Origin: Nymphaea colorata
Lineage: Eukaryota; Streptophyta; Magnoliopsida; Nymphaeales; Nymphaeaceae
DNA length: 64,000 bases
Assembly: GCF_008831285.2 (NCBI RefSeq)
Contig: NC_045147.1
Coordinates: 18,764,854-18,828,853, forward strand
Direction of reading: 5' to 3'
Position numbers and translations under genes: made by a program. The first letter of the stretch is position 1; each line of letters starts with the position of its first letter. This document shows, piece by piece, positions 1 to 12,673 of this stretch. The notes below the pieces were generated by a model. It made no database searches, was not told the origin of the DNA, and saw only the letters and a list, made by a program, of their open reading frames with translations.

Positions 1-778
1 ATTAATGCGTACAAACTTGAACCATGGAGTCTGGGCTCGTACGTGTATCCTGTAATGCTAAACTAAGCTTTGGATCAATTTGTTTGGACGAAAGCAAAAG
101 TATGACAAAAGCATGACCACACCCACATCGATACACTGCAGACGTAGATACATGGTTACAAACGTAAAGTAAGTGCATACTGCACAACTTTTTATAGCAC
201 AGATCCAATCTGGTCTCTTTTCATTTCTAAATTTTCAGAATTTGTTTGCCCTTTCCTAGTTTTCGATTTCCAGGGAAAAACCAGACATTCATCGTAACCA
301 CTTTGTTGTCAGGACGGAAATAAATCCAGTTTCCATGAGACAAACCATACCAGGAAAACTCAAAGGCCATAACATTGGTGAAGAATGCTCTACATTACTG
401 AAAAATTGCCACTGCATCGCACTCGCAATCTCTTCGTTGTAGCATTCACTGCTAAACTTTGTTACAGTACAAGAAAGATGAAAGCAGTGAACCGTGAGTG
501 TGAACCGTGAACTCAGTAGTCAAGTGCATCATATAGGTTTCCGGGTACCTTGGAAAAGTTGAAGCAACATTATAATTTTCACCAAACCAGGGCAAAGATC
601 TCTACCTGAAAGATGACAGAGATTTCCAGATATTGAAATACAATTTTCGATTCTTCTGTAGGCCACAGATTGAGTACCTGTAGCATAATTCAGGACTATA
701 CAGGTAACAGCAGCTAACAGACTTTTGAGGCCACAAAGAACATGGTCCTAGTAGATGATTAATAAATTTCAGTTGTCG
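1..778. other. Left-edge spacer; 3' flank of the F-box/LRR gene
   Basis: No coding sequence with family resemblance is visible here. The part next to 779 must contain the 3' UTR and polyadenylation region of the minus-strand F-box/LRR gene, but I cannot place the transcript end. The short open frame at 2-208 looks random. Confidence 0.6.
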
Positions 779-3700
779 TCACAACATGAAGGGTTTGTCC
801 CTCCACTGGAATGTGCAACCGCGAACCTCCATATGCTCAAGAACTTGCGGAGATAGTATGCTTCTGAAATGTGCGTTGAGTTTAACATTTCTAAGACATG
901 CACATGACAGAAGAGAAATTTCAAGGCCTTGTGCAGAAACACCTCCCACGTGCAAGAGGATGAGATTCTGCAGGCACCCCATGCTTGGCAATGCTAGCAA
1001 GCCAACATCACTGACGGAACAGTATGATAAATTTATCTGCAAGTGAAACAACAGCAAATGCATGTTAGGAAACATTGAACTACTATTTGTAGGGTTGAAA
1101 TACTGGAGAAAGACACTTGCCTGTTTGAGATTCTGGGAAAAAAGACCTAGTTGCAGAACGCCCTTGTCACCAATTTTGTTGCACTTCTTAATATCCAGCT
1201 TGGATATAAGCCTGCAACCAACAGCCAAGGCGGCAAGACCAGCTGATGACACAAGAGGGCAACCTCGATGTTCTAGTTCGGACAACCGCTGACATGTGGA
1301 TAAAAATTTCAATGAATCATCTGTTATCCTCGTGCAATAGGACATATTCACTTTCTGCAACATGGGGCAATTGTGAGCTATAGCTCCAATTCCAGTATCA
1401 TCTACTGCTGCAACCCTGAACAATGGGGAAGTAAAGATTCAGCTGAACTAGCAAAAAAGAGACCAACTCCGCTCAGCAAGTCAAAACATAAAACTCAGAC
1501 CAACCTGTACAAATCCAGCTCTATAAGTTTCCGACAACTGCCTGAGATATGTATAAGCCCACTATTTGTGATGTTTGAGCATATACCGACTTTCAAACTT
1601 GTAAGTTCAGAACATCTTGTGAAAGACCTCAAACCTGAAAATCAAAACAAAAGTCATGTCCAGGCCCCACGGTATCTCAAAGGAAAACATCAAACTTATG
1701 TTTATTTAGCATGTAAGAATAGAGAGCCGCCGGCACCTTCATCATCAATCTCATTGTCTGTAAAGTCAAGTTCTTCCAAGAGATGCAACTGTTCTCCAAT
1801 TAATTTGAAGGATTCCTTCGAGACTGAGCTACAAGACTCCATCTTAAGGGAAAAAACTTGCTTGCAATTTGCAATAGCAACAACAGAAAGGCAAGTAATC
1901 TTTCGACAGCAAGTGATATCAAGTTTTCTTAGCTCCTTGCGTTTTGCTAGAAGAGAACAAAGGCCATCATCCATAACTCCCTTGCACTTGCACAAGCTCA
2001 GTTCTCGAAGAGATGTGCAACATTCACCGATTACCTTTAGTCCTGAGCAAGTTACCTGGCAACCATCTAATCTGATACACTGCAGCTTGGGGAGATTTCT
2101 TAAACTATAAGCCAAGGAATCCGAAACCTGCTTACAAGACAAATGTCAGGCAGCTCTTTGATTGTTCTTGCCTTATCATTAATTGCCTGTTCAGATGACA
2201 CAAAAACAACATGCAAAACCTTGTTCCAAATCAAAACTAACTCGAAAAAATTTTGTCAAACCAAGTTTTTGACATGGTTTCAGCATCACCCAACTGGAAG
2301 TGAACTGCAGATTGCAAAGAACCATACTTACATGAGTACAATATGCCAAAGTAAGCTGTTGCAGTAAAGTTGCACCGTTAGCAAGGTAAGACAAGCCAGA
2401 AGGGCTTATATTTTGGCAGTTGGACATATCAAGTGCCTGTTCCAGATACAGGAGGTAATTAGCCAAGACCAAGGTCTCAAAAATGGATAATTTATAAATA
2501 AAAAACAGCAACATCTTAGAGAATAGTGGAGTAGGTGAAATTTTACTCTAACTGCAAAATTGTGAGTATAAATGTAATGGACATCAACAATCATATCTTA
2601 CTTTGGATCCATCAAATCGTTCTAGTGTATTAACTTTAACTTGCATGGAGAGAACCCACACGCAGGAGAAAACCAAACTGAAAGCAATTCCCAAATAACA
2701 AGGTACTGCCCGTTGTGCATATACAACCAGACGGATGTATAATTGAGATTTCTAAGCACCTAAGGTAGAAAGAGTATACCAACAAGAACCATTTGAAATT
2801 TTTGAAATGACAAGACAACTTATGATTGAATAGATTTGGTTGACATAAAAGAAACAAGAGTTAATCATGTGGAATAGCATAAATATATGTATCATGATTA
2901 AGCATTTAAAATTTTGAAAATGACAACTTATGATTTATCTCAGGTTTGAAACTCCAGTACCTATAACCTCTGCCAACAAACGTGCAGTGGAAAGATATCG
3001 GATGGCCCATGGCATTGATCCTTCAAATTCCTTTTACAGAATTACATACAAATGGGACCTTTTTTAAGTCATAAAAATTCAAGAGTAAAAATCGGTAAAA
3101 AGAAACACTAAAGTTCATCCATGATCCAACATAGCAAAACGGTTACCTTGAGAGACTTGCATCCCTTCTTGAGAACCTTGAGTCCATCGTCATCTATCCC
3201 AAAGCAACCCACCAGAATCAAATCTTCAAGATATTCAAGTTGGACTAGAGATGCAATGCAAGCTTCTGTGATCTGCCAATAGTGAAAATTGAAAATCAAC
3301 CGACCATTTTAGCTGATTTGCATTATATGTAACTGAAATTGATGAAAGAAAAGTAGAAGCAAAAGTAAATCACGTAAGCTCATTTTGTCGACGAAATGGC
3401 GAATGAATTTATCCGAGAAGGCGTAACCTTATGAACTAGAATATTCGAAACAAAAAAGGCAAAATAATAATATACGAGTTGCTATGCATTTAAAGTAACA
3501 AAGAGAATATCTTCCTGATGAAGACCTTCACATATCACATGCAGATAAGATCTAACAAATCAGCAATTTCAACCAAATTTCCTTCTCCAGCACCACGAAT
3601 ACCGTTCAATCTAATTAAAACCGCCATCCCCATGCTCATACTTCACAAACATCTTACCTGCACATACGACAGATCCAGACTCCTTAGCTCCTTACACTTG

Positions 3701-4308
3701 ATGGCGACCAATCCAATCCCCAGATCTCCGATGCCCAAGCACCATTTGAGACCGAGTGTCCGCAGCTTCCTACACCCAACCGCAATGCATCCAATACCCA
3801 AATCAGTTATTTGTTTGCACCTCCCCATCCTCAGCGTCTGCAAATTCCCCGCCTTGGATATTGCCTCAGCAGCAACATCCGTCAGCTGGGTGCCGTTGGA
3901 AATGTCGATTCCGACCAAAGAAGCGCAATTGATGGTCAACTGAGAGATACCAACATGGGTGAAGAACTTGGATTGTGAGAGATTGACGGAAGCCAAGGTA
4001 GACCGACAGAGTCTCGAAAGAGCCAGGAGAGAATCGTCGGAAACTCTGGGGCAGAGGGAGAAATCCACGCACTGGATGTTCCTGTACCTCCCAAGAAGCG
4101 ACGGCAGAAAGTCAGAGCGCCTCGGCTTGAGGCCTTTGCGGTGTTGGGACTCCAGAACGTAGAAGTACCGACAGACTAACGACCACGATTTCCGGTCGGA
4201 GGAGTCCGTGAGCTTCTCAAGGATGGTGAGGAGGATCTCTTCACTGAGCACGTTCATGGAGCAGAGGCAAGCCGAAGGTGGTGACACCGTGGCCCGGAAT
4301 CTCTTCAT
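779..4308 (-). CDS. FBL3: F-box/LRR-repeat protein (FBL3-type), 7 coding exons, 651 aa
   Basis: Substrate-recognition subunit of an SCF-type ubiquitin ligase, by family. Minus-strand exons: 4308-3658, 3272-3147, 2436-2332, 2127-1737, 1634-1505, 1415-1121, 1036-779; phases join without a stop. An F-box lies at about residues 18-58 (LSEEILLTILEKL...SWSLVCRYFY). The rest is a long run of cysteine-containing leucine-rich repeats, with the family hallmarks LKWCLGIGDLGIG, LVGCFGIDDDGLK, LDITCCRKIT, EELDFTDNEIDDEG, INMSYC-like and KLDIKKCNKIGDKG. The length is close to the Arabidopsis F-box/LRR protein 3 (about 665 aa). I chose MKRF at 4308. An in-frame ATG at 4459-4461 would add about 51 residues (FFDGKYG..., proline-rich) that look like leader translation. 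The sixth intron (1037-1120) has a GC donor. The ligase role is inferred from the family; the substrate is unknown. Confidence 0.93.
1037..1120 (-). other. GC-AG intron 6 of the F-box/LRR gene, stop-free and a multiple of three
   Basis: The donor reads CAG|GCAAGT at 1121/1120 and the acceptor CTTGCAG at 1037. At 84 nt the intron is an exact multiple of three and has no stop in frame, so retention would insert 28 residues (starting ASVFLQYF) between the repeat motifs SQNLKQ and INLSYCSV. The homologous proteins run straight across this point, so splicing is expected. Confidence 0.8.
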
Positions 4309-7300
4309 GGAGAGAACCTCGGGAGGAGAAGATGGAAGGCGGGAGGGAGGGAGGAAGAAGGCAAAGGAAAAACGGAGAATGGCCGCGCTCTTGAAAACCA
4401 AGGTGCCGTACTTGCCGTCGAAAAACAGTACCTCCTTCGCGATCGTATCACCTTTCTCCAATCTGCCCCTCCATGTCGAGTAAATAACAACACTGCTTGC
4501 TTACCACTAGCGAGAGTTTTTACAAAAATTTGCAAGTTTACTTAGTCTGAGACTTCGAAATTTCGAATGCTTTTATCCCAAATAGTTTGCCAACCACTAG
4601 CTTTCTTACGAAAAAATAATTTCTTCGAAGACATAATTTACTTACAAAGTTTCTAAACCATTTCTTCCAAATTTTCAGAAACATGCAAGCATCAATTCTT
4701 ATAAGATAAATCATGTTCTGATCATTTAGTACAATAAGTTAAAAGACATATTGCAAATGGTTGGTTCCCCAATCAATAACCGCTTCAAGCGGATCAATAT
4801 CACGCCAGGATTGAAATCCCTCTACTTTTACTTCTGTTAAATATTTTTCCCGTTCTATTTGTGGCGGCAAAGAAAAAGATATCTTACTCCAACGTGATTG
4901 ATTTGCCAAACAAATCGAGCGATGGCGTGCCAGTGTAATTTTTGGGAGTAAGAGGCCAAGTTTTATGGGTGTGAAGGCTTCCGAGGAAGGACAGGTTTTG
5001 TAGTGTTGACAGGTACGACCATTCACTGCTGTCTCCCTTTTCTTTATTATTTGTTCTAACAGGCCAAGTTGGTGGCGGTCCATCGGTGTCACCTTCTCCT
5101 TTACAGGGACATTTTCTCATTTGGTCCAAACTTTTTACAGTCGTTTGCAGCAAATTCTCTGCATAAGTTTGGGTTGGGGCAACATAAATCAAATTTTTCT
5201 TCACACACTCTGTCACGATAGAATAACAAGGAAATAAATTATTTGGCTTTGCCTTGAAGGCTCTCAACTCATAATTTGAACACAAAGGACTCCTCCAACA
5301 ATTATAATTCGTTCCTCTGTTAGCCCATAAGAAGAAGAGATGCGTGCTTGGTAGAGCCTTCACGCCCTTTCGATTAACAGATAACTCCAGATATGTATCA
5401 CACGATGATAAACCTATGACATTTTACTCGTTTTAACAGGTAATATGAATGCACAAGTTAAAGGAACAGGACGAACATTCAAGCCTTCCTCTGCAAATTC
5501 GTTCGGATAGATCACGCCGGAAAAAATCACGACAAATAGTTGGACCTCGGAGGAAACGATCAGGTAGGAAGAGAATGGGGGGTACCAACCTCACCCAGTT
5601 AGCCACCGTCCAGGTCAACCACGCCCACGAAAGCAAGCGGACTGATGTGGGAAACCCCACCACCATCTTCGCCCCGGCGAGGTCTCATCTGGGGATGGAA
5701 GATTCCGTCTTCGCCGCAACAGAAACACATGCTCATTTTCAGCATAAAAATAATGGTAACAGTTAATGGTAATGTAACGAGAAGCCGCATTCGCCTCAGT
5801 TAAGACCTTTATGTTGAAGGACGGTAAGACTACAAAACCCGGCGGCGGCGGCAGTAAAGCGACTTGAATTGCAACGTCTGTTGTGTTTGATTGGCGCCGG
5901 CTGCCTGAATTGGTTTTCTTGCCGGCGGAAATTGAATCCGAAGCTGAATCTTGTGTAGTCCGAAGCTGAATGACGCCTCATTTTTTTAACGGTAAGTTTG
6001 TTAACCTCCTACTCACCAGCCTTAGACAACATGTGGATGTAAGTGTCACGAATCTCATTTTTTACTTAATAATAGACTAAAATACAATCAAACTAAATCT
6101 CTAGCTTAATTGGGTCAGCTTGTCCATGTGTTCACATGGCTTCTTAGTTTTTATTCTTCTGCATGCATGTACACCATATTGGTTCATTGTAGCATCAATA
6201 ATGGTTGCAAATTGGTTCTCAAGGTTTGCTGAGGAAGGAGTAATCTCGTGATTTAATATTTTTTTTGGGGTTGGTAAAATGCTAATAACATTGAAAATAT
6301 ATATAGATGGGATAAAAAAAATTGTGTTGCCCATAATAATTAAATACGTGCAGTACTTACAAGTAAGGACGTTTTATGTACATCGTCATTTTCCATTATT
6401 TTTGTTGGCTTTTGAAAAAATCATAATGAAGTTATGGTGTTTTTTTAGAAGTTTCCAATAATTGTGATATTATTCTCAAACGGGTAACAGATGGTATGCC
6501 TATATACTATATATTTGTTCCAGAAAAAGGTAAATTAAGTTGAAAATTGAGCGAGCATCATTTTACTTGCTTGCAGTGTAACACCAAAAAGAAAAAACAT
6601 AGGCTATTTCTTCTTGAAAGTTGAACTGATTTTTATTGGAGAAAGGACCAAAACACTGAAAAATAAAACGCCTATATAGATTGAATTTCTGTCAGAATTT
6701 TGTTGAATAAGAATATTTATGTTTGAATTTTCTTAATAATATATATTTCCCTCAAAAAGAATATCTGGCTCCACCACTCTCAGATACATTTATTTGTATT
6801 ACTAGACAAGACATTACAATTTAAGATAAACCATGGAGCCGTAAATCTCTGTAAGGCCTTAGTTACGTAGATAAGCCCATTGGAGAGTGAATTTTCCATG
6901 TTTATTGGATGATAACACTTGATCAGCATTTTTTTAGTTTTCTAGTCAAATTAAGAAACACTATCATGAGCGCGAATTTGTAAAATCTGATTTTGGTTGT
7001 GCTTTATTTGCAATGCAGGGTAGCTACATAAGGAACGTCTTTGCTGATTGCTCCACCGCTTGGTAGAGTGTAGAACGCTTTTGGCAGTACAAGTGGACAA
7101 CGACGTCCGGATCAGGATGTCCCATGCCACTGTTCTGCAGCGAAAAATATGCAGGAAAATTTCCCAGAGATCGAAAGAAAACCTCCATACGAAAGCAGGA
7201 AAAGGAATGAGCATCCTTTTCTCTTGTATTTTGGTCAGACCCACCATATGCTCTTTTTTGGGAATTTTTCGCCGGAGATTGGTGATACGATAGAATTGCT

Positions 7301-8297
7301 TGGATTCAGACTTGGTTACAGCTAGCCAGAACCCTTTCTGATTCAGATTCAAATTTGGATCCATTACTGTTTCTAATTCAGGCCGAAATATAGTCAAACA
7401 GGAATCCAATCTGCTTACAGCCCTGGGACAAATTAGCAATTGCCAGAGCATAAATTGGAGGAAACTCTAATATGCACTCATTTATCTGGTGCTACACTTT
7501 ACAACAATGTTATCTAACCCAACATAACGCTTATTTGATTTAAGAAGGCGCTTGAATGCAGGTAAGACTGATCTTCTTGGTTAAGTTTCAACTGAACAAT
7601 GGTCCCAAAAAAAAAAAAAAAAAAAGCAATCAACTACACATCCTATTTCTTTCAACTAGAGGGACAAGATTCGAGGTTGAATATTTCACCTCACTTAAAA
7701 AGTGACTGAGACTTTCAATCCGGAAGTAGTTCTCTCACCTTATTAAACGTTCCTTGATTACCTTAAAATTTTCCAGGAAGATGAGTTATTACCAACTATA
7801 GAAGCAGCCATGAAATTTCATATTAGGGCCCCAACAGGTCAAAATCAGGCATGATATCGGCATCATCATTCACTTTGCATTCCGATACAGTTTTAGTTGG
7901 TTAAAGGCCAACAAAATTTATATCCGAATACAAACTTGAGGTTTGAACACAAAGTTCAATAAAGATTCTGAGTTCTATTCTTCAATCCTGTTCCACTTGG
8001 CTGTAACAAAGAAGATTCAGTTATCTGACTTTAATCTGGACCACTTGCATCCCTATTTCTTGGGTTAAAAAAGCATGGGACCGAAAAACTTATTGTTTTC
8101 CTTATCTATGGGTTTCTACGATCAAACGTCATTGAACTGCAACCCTAATCATGCATGAACGATGACACCTGGACACTTCTCACTCAGAGCACCTTAAATT
8201 AGCAACCATACTGAGACTTTCTTATGACCAAACAGCAAGTTATTTAGTTCTAACAAAATTCATATAAGAAACCATAAATACAATAATATGAGAATAC
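4309..8297. other. Spacer upstream of the F-box/LRR gene; no supported gene
   Basis: This should include the promoter and 5' UTR of the minus-strand F-box gene. Open frames at 4884-5363 (-) and 5449-5766 (+) show no recognisable family. A moderately GC-rich patch at about 5480-5780 is not clearly coding. There is a 19-nt A tract at 7607-7625. The stretch around 7790-8010 reads like old dispersed-repeat debris. Nothing firm can be annotated. Confidence 0.5.
6720..6795 (-). repeat. Possible remnant of a dispersed 'GGAGCCAGA' element
   Basis: The minus strand contains GTGGTGGAGCCAGATATTC followed by AT-rich sequence. A similar GACGGAGCCAGAGATTTTTC lies at about 44707-44726 on the plus strand. 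This kind of sentence recurs in dispersed plant repeats. Family and limits cannot be set from here. Confidence 0.2.
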
Positions 8298-9979
8298 CAG
8301 TGGAAAGGCATGATCAACCAGTTGCTTATGCCCAACTACTTCCTCCTTGGAGGATACGGTACTTGCTCCCACAACATCCAAAAGAGCTGCAATCAGAATA
8401 TAGGTGAGAGACATTGAGAAAGTTTTCCTAAAACCATGAAGTACAAGGACAGTATCATCTAATACCCTACATTGTCCAAACCATACAAAACTGTCCACAT
8501 GGAAACTTGGGCAGTTCACCAACTTACAAGATAGGAGAAATTGTGTTTTATTGTGCTGTACGGTTTTAAAACTTTGAATTGCATTGCAAATAAATTCAAT
8601 GAAAATGATACAATTGTCATGTTAATGGAAAACTGGTCGAATGCATTCATTATGTTAAGCTTAAGCATGTATCCACTAATGATATTGCCATGCAGTCACC
8701 AATTATAATCACGTTATGTACTAATGCTTCTTCCACACATGTCTTCAATGGATGTGGATTTTGGGAGATACAGAGTAATTGATCATGCAGGCAATTATAG
8801 CACGCAATACAAGCACCCACCCTTCTCAATCGTATATACCTAGTCTACTGGAACTCAAAATGCCCCCTCTTCTGTTCCACCCTTGTGAACTGTGTGCACG
8901 TTACATGACTAGTACAGTGATCATGGAGCCTTAGATTGTTTTGTCTCGTGAAAATTACTTACAACAGTACATTGCCATTAATTTCGTAGAGAAGAACCAG
9001 AGGTATCTAGCTCGTATAAGGCAAGCTATGTTCAATGAGACCCCTCAGATGATTCACATTTTCACTCTTATGAGGATAGTCCATCAAAGAGGCAAGTACA
9101 AGTGTTGCCAAACAGCTCTTAAAGATCTTCATAGATTGCTCAAAGATCAGGTTGGTTATGACATAGAATAGAAGATCTACAAATTCTTCACCTAGAATGA
9201 AGGGTAGAATCTCAAAGCTATGACACGGCCTACTTTTAGAATCAAGAAAGTGTACGAGTCGTGTGTGTCTCCAACATGTAACATCTTAAAATACTCATGG
9301 CCGCATAGGAAACTAAGAGTATAATACAGAAGATTGGACCAACAACAAGCTTCACAAAACAGGGAAAATCACTAAGAACTGGCAGACTGCTAGACATTTA
9401 CACAGAGAATATTAGGTGAAGAAGTATGTATCATTTCTAGAATAGTCATAGCCTGTCTAATAAGGGGAAATGATATAGCTTCTTAGTACAATGGATTGTT
9501 TAACAAATAGTAAGCAAGTCGACTGACCAAGATTCAAAACACATGGAAATCACTAAGAATGGTATGATTGATAAGCATTTTACATACAGATACATTAGGT
9601 GAAGAAGTCTGTGCTAGTTCTAGAGTCATAGCTAGTTTATAGGAGGTAGAATGATTTTGTGAACTATTCAATAAATAATAAGCAGTTCCACATGCAAAGA
9701 GACAAACTAACCTCTTATGAGTAGCAGAAATATATGCACGAGAATTGATGCTAAATGGCCAAAAGAAATGCCTGACCAGGGAACACATAAAAGGTCAATC
9801 AGCTGACCCAATATGGAAAGTGGAAACAAGGACCTACAGCTTATACAAATGCAAACTTCTGTCTTTTAAATCTGCAACATCAATTGTACAGCAAAGCGCA
9901 GACTGATGGGCTACAAAAAGGGGAAAAAGGAGTTAAGAGACCTACATGAAGATACAACGATAACAAAAGCCCAGTTCTC
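8298..9979 (-). other. Possible exon chain of an unrecognised gene (low confidence)
   Basis: Three minus-strand segments have splice-like ends and compatible phases. 9979-9942 ends at TAG|GTCTCT. 9771-9712 runs from GTCAG|GC to AGAG|GTTAGT and reads ISFGHLASILVHIFLLLIR. 8386-8298 runs from TTGCAG|CT to CACTG|GTATTC and reads LLDVVGASTVSSKEEVVGHK. The third segment is open in one frame only. Joined, they give a hydrophobic stretch followed by a charged one. I do not recognise the product. The acceptor of the first segment is poor, and no start, stop or further exon was found. It may be a gene relic or chance. Confidence 0.2.
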
Positions 9980-11922
9980 CTTTTTTATTCTTATAAAACT
10001 TCAGCATACTTTATTTGCCTTAATAAGGTTGATGAAGGCAGATTGTCATACTGTCAAGATTTAGACAAATTGAATGAAATTATATAACTTCTATATATTA
10101 AACCCATCTCAGAGCATGGATTAGTTTATCACTTCGAGCCAATTACAAAGCTGAGATGTTTATGCAGGTAAATGGCATTGTATTCTCGACAGATATTTCA
10201 GCTGTCTTACGTGTACCAAGATGTAATCTGTGATAGCCAAAAAAGAATACTACCATTGTTCTTGAATGCTGCAATTCATTATTGCTAATAAATCCGTACA
10301 CCATCTTTATCTGGATACATGAAAAATGTTAACTGCAACTGGACACTTAACCCAAGAAATTTTCTAAAAATATATGAAACTTCAGTATTTCACCAATAAA
10401 ATGGTTAGCTCTCTGTAGTAAACAAGCAAACCCTTAGGCAAGCTAGAGTTAGATGCTCATGACATGCTTATTCCAAGCCAACAACATCTCCTCCCATTAG
10501 CTCAACCCAATGCTAGATCATTCAGGCATTGTATACTAATCTTAGTTCGCTCTTACTTTTTTGTGCAAACACCAAAAGCTCTCAGTTCATGGGCAGACAG
10601 GTTATCAATATCAATTTCACCAGTACCCTTGTCACTACAACTCCCACAACCTAGGCTTCACGGAAGCTACACAGATCAAGTTAGATATGTCGGTTCAGAT
10701 TGGAAAAATAAAAATTGAACAATGGGGACCCCAACAAAAATCAACACTTCGGACTTAGGAGTAACCATGAAGTCTATTATGCAACACAACTAGAGCTCAG
10801 CTGGTTGAAAAGTTGCCACAATAATGTGATGCACATCTCCAATCCACTTAGCAACCAGGCAAAAACCTGTCTTTTAGCCTTCACCTGACAAGGTTGTGTG
10901 AAAGGTGACCAGATTCTCATGGGAAATCCAAATGCAACTTTCCCTTATTTCATGTGCCTGGATTTACAACTTGTGGATCCATAGAAATCCTTCTTAAACC
11001 ATTCTCCCACATAGAGCCCGTAAATTTCAATCTGGACCCCTGTATTAAAGACATGCTTCAAATAAACGCAGAACAAGAATCTGAAAATTTATGCCTGCAC
11101 AGTTTCAAGGTTTCAATTTGTCTACCCACCAGTGTCCATACACATCTTTTCTCTCTTTGAGCTGATCTGCTTTGAAGCACCCAGATTTCAGGTGCCTTCA
11201 TATAGATAAAGTAAATCCAAAGAAAATAGAAACCATAAATTTCTGAAACTATTTTGATGTTTGTTTCAATTGTTTTATTCCAACATGAGTCCAATTACCT
11301 TTCCATGAGGTCCTAGGCTCGAGATCACAAAAATTTTGAGCCTTGATGTGATTTAAGAGATGACTCTGCCCCTGTGTCCTTTCAACTGTCCTTGTCACAG
11401 AAATTGTCACAGAAAGATTGACACATGTATATATATTTTTTTAGAAGCCCATTAATATTCCTCAAGACTACCACGATGCATGAATAATGGTTATACCATA
11501 TGGGCTTAAGGAATCAATTCCCTTCCCATATCATATCACATGAAGAGACAAAGGCATTACCATCTATCCCACCCAACAAAGGCCAATGCTAATTTGAAGT
11601 TCTTGAAGCCTCACCCTCAATATGTTCAATGTGGAAGGAATTTAGAGGAACATTTCCTCCCACAAAAGCAAAAGCTTACTCTTTAATAAGTAGTAGACTA
11701 TGAAGTTCATACAAACTCTCCAAGAAGAAAGAGTTTATGGAAACGACGCACAAAAAAATAGCACGATAACACACATAGAGAGATCAACTAATCTATAATC
11801 AGCAACAGAAGAGTCACATGAACACTGAGCTATAACACAAACAGATACAAAGATTTGCGAAACTAATCTAAGTCAGTCGACCTTTGGCCTTTACTTTCCA
11901 TGTCTAAATATCCCTTCAAACC
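8387..11922. other. Spacer between the possible exons and the Sel1 gene
   Basis: Apart from the candidate segments described separately, no gene is supported. A plus-strand frame at 8941-9171 (76 aa) and a short minus-strand open segment at about 10566-10643, ending in a good GTAAGA donor, look protein-like but match no family I know. The stretch at about 10790-11340 reads like dispersed-repeat sequence. Confidence 0.45.
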
Positions 11923-12673
11923 CTACTTTGCTTGGACATTCTCCTCATCCGTATCCGAGTCACTTGCATTATACCCTTCAAAAACCAAATTGAAGAAAGG
12001 GAGCAATGCTCAGGATTCGCAATGAATTTTCAGAACAACAATGTAGAAGAAAGAAAAAAGGGGAAACAAAACGGATGGGAAGGTGGTTTCACCTGGACGC
12101 TTGTCACCGACTTTCCACGCAGACGACCGACTCTTTGATGCCTTTGTGAGCCAAGCCCGTCCCTGAACAAAGCCCACGATCAAAATCAGAAGACCCACAA
12201 TTCAGAGAAAAGTGGCGAATTGAAGAAAGAAAGCATCACAATGCCGGAATGAACAGAATTACACAACAAAACATCGACGACTTTACCTTCTGCACGTCAC
12301 GAGCTACGCCGTAGCCACTGTAATACATCTGCCCAACCAGAATCTGCATCGCGGAGTCGCCGGACTTTGCCTCCCGGAGAGTGTCCTGGAACCAACGCTT
12401 GACGCAGTCGGCGACGACCTCCGACAGCGGAACCCTGTCAGGCGTCTCCTCGGCGCCCCTCTGCATCTTGTTGGTGGTCGGTCTTTGAATCTTGAGGGGC
12501 TTGTTCTTGATGGAGGAAGAAGTAGCAGCAGCAGGAGGAAGGGTAGCGGTTTGAACGATCTCAGGGAGAACTTTGGTGGTAGGATTTGGCTTGCCGATCT
12601 TAGAACAGAGGGGCCGGGCTGCTCGTGAGAGTTGGTGCTGCAGACTTGTGGCAGAAGGGACTAGACGGCCCAT
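11923..12673 (-). CDS. Small Sel1-like repeat protein, 3 exons, 169 aa
   Basis: Minus-strand exons: 12673-12287, 12162-12093 and 11975-11923. Phases are 0 then 1, with donors AAG|GTAAAG and CCAG|GTGAAA and acceptors GTTCAG and TTGAAG; the stop is TAG. The first ~75 residues are basic, Ser/Pro-rich and low in acid (MGRLVPSATSLQHQLSRAAR...), which could be an organelle presequence. Then come a helical segment (SEVVADCVKRWFQDTLREAK) and one Sel1 repeat spanning the first splice junction: ILVGQMYYSGYGVARDVQK | GRAWLTKASKSRSSAWKVG. The tail is acidic (YNASDSDTDEENVQAK). Sel1 repeats are TPR-like protein-binding folds; a single repeat suggests a small adaptor. The partner and pathway are unknown. 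The GRAWLTKAS and NASDSD features match a conserved small plant family that I know only as uncharacterised Sel1-repeat proteins. Confidence 0.85.

Noticed and set aside
1373-2110. 245-codon plus-strand open frame
   Set aside because: It lies antisense to F-box/LRR exons 4-6 and their introns; the minus strand carries conserved LRR sequence, so this is a shadow.
4309-4461. Upstream in-frame start of the F-box gene
   Set aside because: The added residues are leader-like and absent from the known family; MKRF at 4308 fits the family length.
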